Origin: Mycolicibacterium doricum
GTDB lineage: Bacteria > Actinomycetota > Actinomycetes > Mycobacteriales > Mycobacteriaceae
Length of the DNA: 64,000 nucleotides
NCBI RefSeq assembly: GCF_010728155.1
Contig: NZ_AP022605.1
Span: 124,001 to 188,000 of the forward strand
Reading direction: 5' to 3'
The notes beneath the pieces were generated by a model that worked only from the letters and a program-made list of their open reading frames with translations, was not told the origin of the DNA and did not search any database. Position 1 is the first letter of the stretch, and every line of letters starts with the position of its first letter. Below are positions 54,354 to 61,912 of this stretch, one piece after another. Position numbers and translations under genes: made by a program.

Positions 54354-54588
54354 TCACTCCTCGGTGTCGGTCGGGTTGTGTAGCGGCTCGGAAAACGATC
54401 GGGCCGGGTGATCCGGCGGCGGTTCGGGTGCGGGGGTTGGTGGGCAGCGCCGCACGCATGGAACGTGCCGCAGAGGCGGGCCGCGGCGGTCGTCGTCGAC
54501 GAGGCAGAACTCGCCCGGCTCAGCCACACGTCGGGCACGGGGAACTGAGTGCGTCGCGGTAGGCCTCGGTGATGGGTCGGCCGATCAC
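54354..54588 (-). pseudogene. Zinc-finger-type small protein split by a frame break
   Basis: GGAGGT and six spacer bases precede GTG 54588, which encodes VIGRPITEAYRDALSSPCPT followed by Cys-Gly and a TGA at 54520. The adjacent frame from GTG 54527 continues AEPGEFCLVDDDRRGPP and LRHVPCVRRC to 54354. Joined, they give the actinophage zinc-finger pattern CPTC-G-AxPGxxC...RHxPCxRR. A 2-bp deletion would explain it; a +1 frameshift or two overlapping ORFs are alternatives. Confidence 0.55.
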
Positions 54589-54691
54589 GGTTGCACCTCC
54601 TGATCCGCGCGCGCGGTCGGTTGGTCACCTTCGGGTCCGGTTTGGTGTTGGTAACCACCCGCTTGGAGCAACCAGGGAGACACGTCCGTTC

Positions 54692-54925
54692 TGCACGTCA
54701 GTGCAGGACGGGAATGGGTTTTACTTGTGTGTTTTCCTTTGGTGCACCAACGGGGGTGCAGTCGAACTGCACGGCAGGTGTGCGGTCTGAGAGCCGTTAA
54801 ACTGCACAAAAAACCGTGCAATTCAAGCACTCGCAACGTGCACCGATTCCGTGCAGTTTGGAAGCAGACGAGATGCACGGATTCCGTGCAGTGTGAAAGC
54901 TGCTGTGGTGCACGGAAACCGTGCA
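54692..54925. repeat. Iteron-like array of TGCAC-N7/8-GTGCA palindromes, candidate origin
   Basis: Four units sit at 54803-54820, 54839-54855, 54874-54890 and 54909-54925, spaced 35-36 bp, with consensus TGCACSGAWWCCGTGCA. Two looser copies (54692-54705 and 54743-54760) lie further out. They fill the otherwise gene-free 54589-54937 gap and end 12 bp from the replication-like gene. Regular spacing beside a winged-helix gene is how plasmid and satellite origins look. Confidence 0.6.
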
Positions 54926-54937
54926 GTGCGCGCGCGG

Positions 54938-55354
54938 TCAGGAGCCGCCCTCGGGACTCATCCTGGGACGCAACACGATCGGCTGGCCGTACTCGGTCAA
55001 CTCCCAGTCGGTGAACTTGCGACCGCCGGCCGCCACCACGTAGGCCCACCGCGTCGCCAACTCGCGGCCGTCACGCTCAAACCGGCGGATCACGAGGCGG
55101 TGTTCCTTGGCGGCGATCGCGAGGGCACGCCGAACTCGCTCCCGATTGCGGCCCCACCCGAGGTCACCGGAGACGCGAACCGGCGAGGTCTCGAACGGCT
55201 TGCCCTTGCTGTTCCCGGCACGGGAGAGCAGATACGCGAGCAACACAAACCCGTCGGAACCGAGCTCGCGCACTCCTGTGCGCACCAGGTCATCGCACAG
55301 GTAGAAGTAGCCGTCCCGCGGGCGGCCGCCGACTACGTGAATGGGGTGGCCCAT
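54938..55354 (-). CDS. Winged-helix replication-initiator-like protein
   Basis: 138 aa. The pattern GYFYLCDDLVRTGVRELGSD, then FVLLAYLLSRAGNSKGKPFE and LGWGRNRERVRRALAIAAKE is that of the N-terminal wHTH of phage and plasmid DnaD/RepA-like initiators; the catalytic or C-terminal portion of larger relatives is missing. ATG 55354 overlaps the stop of the tiny gene before it. The adjacent iteron-like array supports a replication role. Confidence 0.5.
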   Translation of the reverse strand: MGHPIHVVGGRPRDGYFYLCDDLVRTGVRELGSDGFVLLAYLLSRAGNSKGKPFETSPVRVSGDLGWGRNRERVRRALAIAAKEHRLVIRRFERDGRELATRWAYVVAAGGRKFTDWELTEYGQPIVLRPRMSPEGGS

Positions 55355-55422
55355 CAGCGCATCGCCTGGCCGAAAACGCCGTCGGTCCCGCTGCTCTTGG
55401 GGTGCCGATACGGGTGCGTCAT
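55354..55422 (-). CDS. 22-aa overlapping ORF between excisionase and replication-like genes
   Basis: ATG 55422 overlaps the excisionase stop (ATGA), and its TGA overlaps the next ATG (TGATG). The peptide opens MTHPYRHPKSSGTDGVF. It may exist only to hand ribosomes from one gene to the next. Confidence 0.4.
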   Translation of the reverse strand: MTHPYRHPKSSGTDGVFGQAMR

Positions 55423-55625
55423 GCGCCGTTGCGGGTGGCCTGTTCGAGGTTCTCGATGAACTCGACGATCGCTGACTCCGGTACGAGCCGCCGGCGTCCG
55501 ACCTTGCAACTTCGTAGCGCGCCGCTCGCCATCAGCGCGAAAACCGTGGATCGGCCAACTCCGAGCCTTTCCATGACTGTCTCGACGGGGTGAAGCCTGG
55601 CTGTGTGTTCGGCGGTATCCGCCAC
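55419..55625 (-). CDS. Excisionase/MerR-like HTH protein
   Basis: 68 aa from GTG 55625, chosen for GGAGG just upstream; an upstream GTG at 55655 is in frame. A single HTH (VETVMERLGVGRSTVFALMA) and wing (CKVGRRRLVPESAIVEFIE) are typical of Xis/BldC-type proteins. It is transcribed divergently from xre-int, the usual place for a directionality factor. As the first gene of the leftward run it may also control early genes. Confidence 0.75.
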   Translation of the reverse strand: MADTAEHTARLHPVETVMERLGVGRSTVFALMASGALRSCKVGRRRLVPESAIVEFIENLEQATRNGA

Positions 55626-55692
55626 TGGTCCTCCATGGTTTCTGGAATGCGACACAAGGATGGTCTATAGTGCTGCTATGAACCTTACACAG

Positions 55693-55716
55693 ATGTTCGT
55701 ACATGCGTACGAACAT
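55693..55716. promoter_or_regulatory. 10-bp inverted-repeat operator at the xre start
   Basis: ATGTTCGTAC and GTACGAACAT are perfect inverted copies around ATGC. The site lies in the divergent xis/xre region and includes the ATG at 55703, so a bound Xre protein could block its own transcript, and possibly the leftward one. TATAGT at 55666-55671 is a plausible -10. Confidence 0.6.
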
Positions 55717-56305
55717 GTCGCAGGATGTTGCATTGCCGAAAATTGACAAGGGCGCGAAGGCGTGGGAATTGACTCTGGCCAAGACTGTCGGCGATGCGGT
55801 CCAGAAGCGGCGCAAGGCCCTGGGATGGACAGGAGTACAACTCGCGGAACGGACCGCCGAGCTCGGTTATCCGATTACACGCGTTGCGATTTCCAAGATT
55901 GAGGGCAATAGCAGGGCCGGAAAGCTCGACATCGCCGAGGTTCTTATCCTCGCGGCTGCGCTCGACATTGCGCCGGTGCTGCTGCTGGCACCGGGCTTTC
56001 CAAACGAAGGCCACGTAGAAGCCCAGCCGGGGCATACCGTAGATAGCCGGCAGGCCGTCAAGTTGTTCTCTGGTTTGGGGGCCGAACTCATCGAGGCGCA
56101 GGCGCTCGCCGAGGAGGGCGAGAGGCGGTTGTCCCATTTGAGGGAGATAGCGGCTTCGCCAGACACCACGTCGGAACATCGCAAGCTATTGACGAGCGAC
56201 ATTAAGTATTCAGAGCGCACAGTGCAGACACTCCGCGACGACGTGGCGCGCAAGAAGCGCGAGTTATGGGGCGAAACCGACAGTAAAGGGCCTGCTGATG
56301 AGTAG
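55703..56305 (+). CDS. Xre-family repressor of the element
   Basis: 200 aa with a Cro/CI HTH (about residues 28-85: VQKRRKALGWTGVQLAERTA, TRVAISKIEGNSRAGKLDIA) followed by a helical, coiled C-terminal region that probably dimerises. ATG 55703 is inside the palindrome; ATG 55715 is the other candidate and there is no clear ribosome site for either. The integrase start overlaps its stop by 8 bp, so repressor and integrase are made together. Confidence 0.8.
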   Translation: MRTNMSQDVALPKIDKGAKAWELTLAKTVGDAVQKRRKALGWTGVQLAERTAELGYPITRVAISKIEGNSRAGKLDIAEVLILAAALDIAPVLLLAPGFPNEGHVEAQPGHTVDSRQAVKLFSGLGAELIEAQALAEEGERRLSHLREIAASPDTTSEHRKLLTSDIKYSERTVQTLRDDVARKKRELWGETDSKGPADE

Positions 56306-57482
56306 GCGGCAGCTTCCTCCGCAGATCAAGAAGATAGAGGTGACGGAGCGCAAGACAGGCAAAAACGTTGTGCGCTATCAGGTCACAGTCGACGCCGGGA
56401 TCAATCCCGAGACAGGCAAACGTCAGCAGGTGCGGCGACGATATGAGACCGAACGTGAGGCACGTGCTGCGCTTGCAGACGTCACCGAGGCCGCGGTGCG
56501 GGGCACGTTTGTGCCGCGTCGGGCCATCACTGTGCGCGAGGTGTGTGACGACTACGTCGCGGGCCGGCACAGGCTGCGGGCCACCTCGAAGGCGAAGCTG
56601 AGTTATGACTTACAACCGTTGATCGAACGGCACGGCGACGAGCCCGTGCAGCGATTGACCAAGGCGCACGTCGATGCGTCGGTGTTCGATCTGCTGGCCG
56701 GCGGCACCAAGACAGGCAAGGGTCGAACTCGTCGGTCGTGGAGTGCGGTCGCGGTCAACAAGTTCACGCAAACCGTTGCGATGGTTTTGGCCGGTGCGCA
56801 ACGCCAAGGCCTCGTCCCGCGCAACGTCGCCGAGCATGTCGATCCGGTGGCCGGAGGGCATCGCAGCGTCGACACCTACACCGAGACGGAGGTTGCGACG
56901 CTGTTGGCGTCGATCGCTGATGATCGGCTCGGGCACGCGTGGGAGCTCGCGCTATGTGGTCTGCGGCGCGGCGAGATAGCCGGTCTGCGGTGGGCCGACG
57001 TCGACCTCCGCGGCAAGGCGCTGTCAGTCACGAACAACCGGGTGGACGCCGGCGGTACGGCAGTGGAAAATGACCCTAAGTCGGCTATGTCGCGTCGAAC
57101 GCTTCCGCTGCCCGATCGGCTGGTGTCGGTACTGCGTGCGGCGAGGGCTCGCCAGGCCGCCGAGCGGCTGGCCCTCGGTTCCGACGGTGCCTCGTGGGAT
57201 TACGTCGTGAGCAACGAGGCAGGCGAGCCCTATCACCCGCAGGTCCTGTCCCGGTATTGGCGTGCTGCGGTGGAGGCGGCAGGCCTACGGCCGATCAAGT
57301 TGCACGCGGCCCGACATACGGCGGCGACGGCCATGCACCTCGCCGGCGTGCCGGTCGCGGTGATCGCGGCGTGGATCGGCCATAAGGACGCGTCGCTGAC
57401 CATGCGCCTCTATGCCCACTCTCAGGACGACGCTTTGAAGGCTGCCGGTGACACTTTCAACCGGGTTGTGACAACGTCGTGA
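56298..57482 (+). CDS. int: Tyrosine site-specific recombinase (integrase)
   Basis: 394 aa. An N-terminal arm-binding and a core-binding SAM-like domain (GTFVPRRAITVREVCDDYVA) precede the catalytic domain. Catalytic residues are visible: Arg 223 in GLRRGEIAGLRW, His 336 and Arg 339 in LHAARHTAAT, His 362 in IGHKD, and nucleophile Tyr 372 in LYAHS. It sits 50 bp from the tRNA-Gly attachment site and would integrate and excise the element. The last codons overlap the arm-type repeat. Confidence 0.93.
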   Translation: MSRRQLPPQIKKIEVTERKTGKNVVRYQVTVDAGINPETGKRQQVRRRYETEREARAALADVTEAAVRGTFVPRRAITVREVCDDYVAGRHRLRATSKAKLSYDLQPLIERHGDEPVQRLTKAHVDASVFDLLAGGTKTGKGRTRRSWSAVAVNKFTQTVAMVLAGAQRQGLVPRNVAEHVDPVAGGHRSVDTYTETEVATLLASIADDRLGHAWELALCGLRRGEIAGLRWADVDLRGKALSVTNNRVDAGGTAVENDPKSAMSRRTLPLPDRLVSVLRAARARQAAERLALGSDGASWDYVVSNEAGEPYHPQVLSRYWRAAVEAAGLRPIKLHAARHTAATAMHLAGVPVAVIAAWIGHKDASLTMRLYAHSQDDALKAAGDTFNRVVTTS

Positions 57483-57484
57483 CA
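57465..57484. repeat. Putative right arm-type integrase site
   Basis: Exact copy of 46105-46124; it contains the integrase stop codon and lies 50 bp before the att core. Confidence 0.6.
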
Positions 57485-57532
57485 CCGAGAGCGGGATTCG
57501 AACAGATCGAACTGCGTTGTCGCATTTCAACG

Positions 57533-57606
57533 TGGAGCCGATGACGGGAATCGAACCCGCGTATTCAGCTTGGGAAGCTGATGTTCTGCCATTGAACTAC
57601 ATCGGC
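57533..57606 (-). tRNA. tRNA-Gly (anticodon CCC), encoded CCA
   Basis: The minus strand folds as a cloverleaf: acceptor GCCGATG pairs with CATCGGC, the anticodon stem TCAGC/GCTGA holds loop TTCCCAA (anticodon CCC, reads GGG), the T arm is GCGGG-TTCGATT-CCCGT, and CCA is encoded. Integration of the element left it intact, because the element carries the 3' half. Confidence 0.95.
57535..57577. other. attR: 43-bp core within the intact tRNA-Gly
   Basis: Identical to 45937-45979. It spans the 3' half of the tRNA from the discriminator side through the anticodon loop; here the element-supplied half restores the gene. Confidence 0.92.
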
Positions 57607-57665
57607 CTTACCAGCTGACGCTGGTGATCACGCAGATTATCACCCAGAGCCGATACGCTCGTCGG

Positions 57666-58238
57666 GTGCTGCTCTCCGATCGTGACATCCGGGCCGAGAT
57701 CGACGCCGGGCGGCTGGGCATCGATCCGTTCGAGGATAGTTTGGTGCAGCCGTCGAGCCTCGACGTCCGCCTCGACACCCTGTTCCGGGTCTTCAACAAC
57801 ACCCGTTACACCCACATCGACCCGGCCAAGCAGCAGGACGAGCTGACGTCCCTGGTCGAACCGCCACCCGGCGAGCCTTTCGTCCTGCACCCCGGCGAGT
57901 TCGTCCTCGGCTCGACCCTCGAGACATGCACCCTGCCCGACGACCTGGCCGGCCGGCTCGAAGGCAAGTCGTCGCTCGGGCGCCTTGGCCTGCTCACCCA
58001 CTCCACGGCCGGCTTCATCGACCCGGGTTTCACTGGCCACATCACCCTCGAGCTCTCGAACGTGGCCAACCTGCCGATCACGCTGTGGCCCGGCATGAAG
58101 ATCGGCCAGCTGTGCCTGCTGCGCCTCACGAGTCCGGCCGAGCATCCCTACGGCAGTGCCAAGGTCGGCTCCAAGTACCAGGGCCAGCGCGGGCCGACAC
58201 CCTCGCGGTCTTATCAGAACTTCATCAAGCTGAGCTGA
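57666..58238 (+). CDS. dcd: dCTP deaminase
   Basis: 190 aa, the normal size for Dcd. It deaminates dCTP (in mycobacteria the enzyme may also act as a dUTPase, giving dUMP). [15 protein letters not shown], the core [13 protein letters not shown] and the catalytic segment [18 protein letters not shown] are conserved. GTG 57666 matches the family's N-terminus ([11 protein letters not shown]). It is divergent from the tRNA. The order tRNA-Gly/dcd matches M. tuberculosis. Confidence 0.95.
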   Translation: MLLSDRDIRAEIDAGRLGIDPFEDSLVQPSSLDVRLDTLFRVFNNTRYTHIDPAKQQDELTSLVEPPPGEPFVLHPGEFVLGSTLETCTLPDDLAGRLEGKSSLGRLGLLTHSTAGFIDPGFTGHITLELSNVANLPITLWPGMKIGQLCLLRLTSPAEHPYGSAKVGSKYQGQRGPTPSRSYQNFIKLS

Positions 58239-58438
58239 CGCCGAAAGAGGGCAGGAAAATCGAACCTACGAGGGCCGCTTGTCGTTGTCCGGAGTAGGGT
58301 TTTCTTAGACGGGACCAGCTAACGCCGTTGCCTGTAACGACTCGGCAGGTCACGCCGATGAAGCTTCTAGTTGTGGGCTCGTTCGGTTCGGGCGCGCCGC
58401 GGCCATTTAATCGATATAGCAAATTGTTGGAGGGCTTG

Positions 58439-60205
58439 GTGGACATCGTACTTGGTGTCTCGATGACACCGACGACGGTCCGCATGGTGCTGGCGGAAGG
58501 CGAGAAGGCCGACGGTGTGACTGTCGACCACGACGTCTTCGACATCAACGCTGTGGAAGGTTCAGCAACGTCGAGCGCGGCAGATCAGGTCGTCGCCGCG
58601 GTGCTCGGCACGCAGGAGAGCGCCGCCGCCGGCGGTCACCACCTCAAGTCGGTCGGTGTGGCGTGGAGTGATCACGCCTCGGCGTCCGCGCTGCGCGACA
58701 CGCTCACCGCACGTGGCATCGAAGACGTCATGCTCGTGTCGGAGGGGCACGCCGCCGCATCGCTGGCCCAAGCGGTCGGCCGCGCCGTTGGATATACCTC
58801 GACGGCACTGTTGCTCATCGACCGCGATACCGCGACCCTGTCGGTCGTGCAGACCGACGACGGCTCAGTGACCAAGGTGCTCACCCGCAGCCTGCACAGC
58901 ACTGACGCGATGGCTGTGCTGACCGAGATGGCCGCGGCCGTCGACGCGCAGGACTCGCCGTCGCAGGGCATGTTCGTCGTCGGCTCCGGCGTCGACGTCA
59001 GCGAGGTGAAGGCGCATCTCGGGCGTCTGCTGTCGCTGCCGATCAGCGCGCCCGAAGATCCCGAACTCGCGCTGGCCCGCGGGGCCGCGCTGGCGTCCGC
59101 GCACGCTCCGGCCTTCGAGGCCTCGACCGTCGGGCTGGCCTACTCGCAGGATCCCGACGACGGAACCACCGCGGGCAGCGCCTACGCCGCCTTTGGTGCC
59201 GCCGCCACGCAAATGGCCCCGGTCGGCGGCCCCGTGGCGGCCCCGGCGATGGTGTTCGCCGAGCCCGAAGCTGTCCCCGCGTCCGCCGACGACGAGAACG
59301 GCAAGCCATTCCTGTTGGTGGGCAGCGCGTTGTCGTCGATCTTCGTGGTCGGCGTGGTGGCCCTGGTCATCTCGTTGGCCGTCAACATCCGTCCCACCGC
59401 AGACCAGCGGCCGAGCCCCGCCGAGGCGGCCATCGTGCCGAGCGTGCAGGCACCCCGCCCGGCGCCGGTGCCGGTGCCGGAGGCTCAGCCGGTGGTGGCG
59501 CCGCCCGCCCCGCGGGCCGAGACCATCAAGGCTCCGGTGCCCGTCGTGAAGCAGGCGCCGGCCCCTGCGGCGCCGCGCACGGTGTACGTCGAGAAAGCTC
59601 CCGTGCCGGCGCGACCCGCCCCGGCGCCCGTGCCCGCGGCGCCCCCTGCGCCGGTTCCCGCCGTGCCCCCTGCGCCGGTTCCCGCCGTGCCCCCTGCGCC
59701 TGTGCCGGCGGCACCGGTCCCCGTGCCAGCGCCGGTCCCGGTCCTTCCGGCGCCGGCGTTGCGGCCGCCGGTGGTGTTGCCGCCTCCGGTGATCCGGCTG
59801 CCGCGTCCGCTACTGCCGTCGATCCTCCGTGACGACGACGAGCCCGACCGCCAGTCGTGGCCCAATCCTTGGCAGCCCCAGCCGCAGCAGGACCCGCCGG
59901 ACAGCGGGTGGCCACTGCCGCAGCAGCCGACGCGCACGGTGGTGCCTCAGGCACCGTCGCAGGCGACGCGTCCGTACGTTCCTCCTGTTCAGCAGCCACC
60001 CCGGGTGCCCTACGTGCCGTCGGTCCCGCAGGCGCCGTCGAATCCGTACTACCCGCCTTCGAGTGGTTCCGGGTCCGGGTCGGGTGCGGGGTCGAGTAGC
60101 GGCGACTACGGGTCCGGCTCCCGCGGCTCCTACGACGGCGGCGGCTCGTCGTCGGGCGCGGAGGACTCGATGTGGCCGGTCCCGCCCTTCGGCCGCGGCG
60201 ACTGA
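58439..60205 (+). CDS. Membrane protein of the LGVSxTxxxVR family with long Pro-rich tail
   Basis: 588 aa from GTG 58439 (GGAGG upstream). VDIVLGVSMTPTTVRMVLAE opens a domain clearly related to that at 42111-43394 (probably DUF7159, recalled). A TM helix at about 300-320 (ALSSIFVVGVVALVISLAV) is followed by about 260 aa rich in Pro-Ala-Val and a Ser/Gly end. A cytoplasmic sensor or ATPase-like head with a wall-spanning tail is inferred. The long upstream frame has no ribosome site. Confidence 0.75.
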   Translation: MDIVLGVSMTPTTVRMVLAEGEKADGVTVDHDVFDINAVEGSATSSAADQVVAAVLGTQESAAAGGHHLKSVGVAWSDHASASALRDTLTARGIEDVMLVSEGHAAASLAQAVGRAVGYTSTALLLIDRDTATLSVVQTDDGSVTKVLTRSLHSTDAMAVLTEMAAAVDAQDSPSQGMFVVGSGVDVSEVKAHLGRLLSLPISAPEDPELALARGAALASAHAPAFEASTVGLAYSQDPDDGTTAGSAYAAFGAAATQMAPVGGPVAAPAMVFAEPEAVPASADDENGKPFLLVGSALSSIFVVGVVALVISLAVNIRPTADQRPSPAEAAIVPSVQAPRPAPVPVPEAQPVVAPPAPRAETIKAPVPVVKQAPAPAAPRTVYVEKAPVPARPAPAPVPAAPPAPVPAVPPAPVPAVPPAPVPAAPVPVPAPVPVLPAPALRPPVVLPPPVIRLPRPLLPSILRDDDEPDRQSWPNPWQPQPQQDPPDSGWPLPQQPTRTVVPQAPSQATRPYVPPVQQPPRVPYVPSVPQAPSNPYYPPSSGSGSGSGAGSSSGDYGSGSRGSYDGGGSSSGAEDSMWPVPPFGRGD

Positions 60206-60241
60206 GCGCCCACGCGTCCGGGCCGCGTAGCGTTTTCGGCT

Positions 60242-60568
60242 ATGTCGCCGGTATATGCGCTCAACCTGTTCGACGTCGCCGACCGCGACGAATACCTGGC
60301 CTATGCGCGTCGCTCACCCGCCGCGGTAGCCGCCCACGGCGGTCGCGTCGTCGCCCTCGGCAAGTTCCGCGAGTCGGTCACCGGCGACATCGAGCCCCGT
60401 CAGGTGCTGATCCTCGTCGAGTGGGAGTCGAAGGACGCGTTCGACAGCTACCGCAACGACCCCGACTTGGCCGACCTGCACCCGCACCGCGAGGACGGTT
60501 CGTCGGCCTACGTCTGGCATTTGTTCGACCGCTTGGACGATCTACGCCCCCTCCTTAAGCTCGAGTGA
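60242..60568 (+). CDS. DUF1330 family protein (ferredoxin-like barrel)
   Basis: 108 aa. VYALNLFDVADRDEYLAYAR, HGGRVVALGKF and ILVEWESKDAFDSYRNDPD are DUF1330 hallmarks, an EthD/antibiotic monooxygenase-like dimeric barrel. The cytochrome P450 gene begins on its stop (TGATG), so the two probably act in one pathway. Confidence 0.85.
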   Translation: MSPVYALNLFDVADRDEYLAYARRSPAAVAAHGGRVVALGKFRESVTGDIEPRQVLILVEWESKDAFDSYRNDPDLADLHPHREDGSSAYVWHLFDRLDDLRPLLKLE

Positions 60569-61911
60569 TGGTGCACGACTCCTGGCGGTCGACGGTTCGA
60601 CAGCGGGTCCGGTGGCTGGCGCTGCACGGATTCGTACGCGGTGTGTCCCGGATCGGGATGCGCCGGGGCGACCCGCAGGCGCGTCTCATCGCCGATCCGA
60701 CGGTCCGTGCGGACCCGGCCGCCTTCGCCGACGAACACCGCGCGAAGGGGCCGCTGATCCGCGGGCGTGTCGCCCTGATCACCTTCGACCACGCCGTCGC
60801 GGGCGAATTGCTGCGCTCGGACGACTTCCGGGTGTCGTCGCTGGGCGGTGAACTGCCCAAACGGTTGCGCCGGGTCATCGATCGCACCGACACCGGCCTG
60901 CTGCACCCGATCGAACCGCCGTCGCTGCTGTCCATCGAGCCACCGGACCACACCCGCTGCCGCAAACTGGTGTCGTCGGTGTTCACCACCCGCGCCGTCA
61001 CCGCATTGCGCGACGGGGTCGAGGCCACCGCGGCGAAGCTGCTCGACGACCTCGAACACGACGTCACTGGCAGCACGCCCGTCGACATCGTGGCGCGGTA
61101 CTGCTCGCTGCTGCCGGTGTCGGTGATCAGCGACGTGCTCGGGGTGCCCGACGCCGACCGCGCCGAGATCCTGCGCTACGGCGAACTCGCCGCGCCCAGC
61201 CTCGACATCGGTTTGAGCTGGCCGCAGTACCTGCGGGTGCACACCGGCCTCGTCGGGTTCACCGCCTGGCTGACCAACCACCTCGCGACCCTGCGCCGCC
61301 ACCCCGGCGACGACCTGCTGAGCCAACTGGTCTCGGCCACCGAAGACGGTGCCGGTCTGAGCGAACGGGAACTGCAGGCGACCGCGGGTCTGGTACTGGC
61401 GGCCGGCTTCGAGACCACCGTCAACCTGCTCGGCAACGGCATCAAGATGCTGCTCGACCACCCGGAACAATTGGCGAAGCTGCGTGAACACCCGGAACTG
61501 TGGCCCACCGCCGTCGAGGAGATCCTGCGGCTGGATTCCCCGGTGCAGATGACCGCCCGGGTGGCCAAGGCGGACGTCGAGGTGGCCGGTATGCCGGTGC
61601 GCCGCGGCGAGCTGATCATCATCCACCTCGCGGGCGCCAACCGTGACCCCAAGGTATTCGACGATCCGCACCGCTTCGACGTCGAACGCCACAACGCCGG
61701 CAAGCACCTGTCGTTCTCCGCAGGCAGGCACTTCTGCCTGGGTGCCGCACTCGCGCGCGCCGAAGGGGAAGTGGGGTTGCGCACCTTCTTCGACCGGTTC
61801 CCCGACGCCGCGCCGGCCGGGGCGGGCAGCCGTCGCGACACCAGGGTGTTGCGCGGGTGGTCGACTCTGCCGATCGCACTCGGAACGGCCCGCGCCGCGC
61901 TAGGTTCGTGA
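60568..61911 (+). CDS. Cytochrome P450
   Basis: 447 aa soluble bacterial P450. The I-helix is GLVLAAGFETTVNLLG, the ExxR motif is in EEILRLDSP, and the haem loop FSAGRHFCLGAALARAE carries the axial Cys. Substrate unknown. It starts on the stop of the DUF1330 gene and ends 1 bp before the next gene. Confidence 0.92.
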   Translation: MVHDSWRSTVRQRVRWLALHGFVRGVSRIGMRRGDPQARLIADPTVRADPAAFADEHRAKGPLIRGRVALITFDHAVAGELLRSDDFRVSSLGGELPKRLRRVIDRTDTGLLHPIEPPSLLSIEPPDHTRCRKLVSSVFTTRAVTALRDGVEATAAKLLDDLEHDVTGSTPVDIVARYCSLLPVSVISDVLGVPDADRAEILRYGELAAPSLDIGLSWPQYLRVHTGLVGFTAWLTNHLATLRRHPGDDLLSQLVSATEDGAGLSERELQATAGLVLAAGFETTVNLLGNGIKMLLDHPEQLAKLREHPELWPTAVEEILRLDSPVQMTARVAKADVEVAGMPVRRGELIIIHLAGANRDPKVFDDPHRFDVERHNAGKHLSFSAGRHFCLGAALARAEGEVGLRTFFDRFPDAAPAGAGSRRDTRVLRGWSTLPIALGTARAALGS

Positions 61912-61912
61912 C

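Larger units (their letters stand above)
45937..57577. mobile_element. Integrated tRNA-Gly satellite/prophage-like element (11.6 kb)
   Basis: Bounded by a perfect 43-bp direct repeat (45937-45979 and 57535-57577) that is the 3' half of tRNA-Gly. The right end has integrase, Xre and excisionase-like genes; the middle has a replication-like gene, iteron-like repeats and a head-gene set; the left end has a cytosine methyltransferase, Vsr, GHKL ATPase and a Rossmann-like gene. No terminase, portal, tail or lysis genes are recognisable. The size and content resemble phiRv1/phiRv2 of M. tuberculosis and capsid-forming phage satellites. The cargo has visibly lower GC than the host genes. Confidence 0.9.

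Noticed and set aside
54326..54658. 110-aa Arg/Pro/Thr-rich minus-strand frame
   Set aside because: A shadow of the split zinc-finger gene; the frame lacks a ribosome site and has biased composition.
54692..54925. CRISPR array
   Set aside because: Units are palindromes of 17-18 bp with irregular outer copies and no cas genes; iterons fit better. No CRISPR is seen anywhere in the window.
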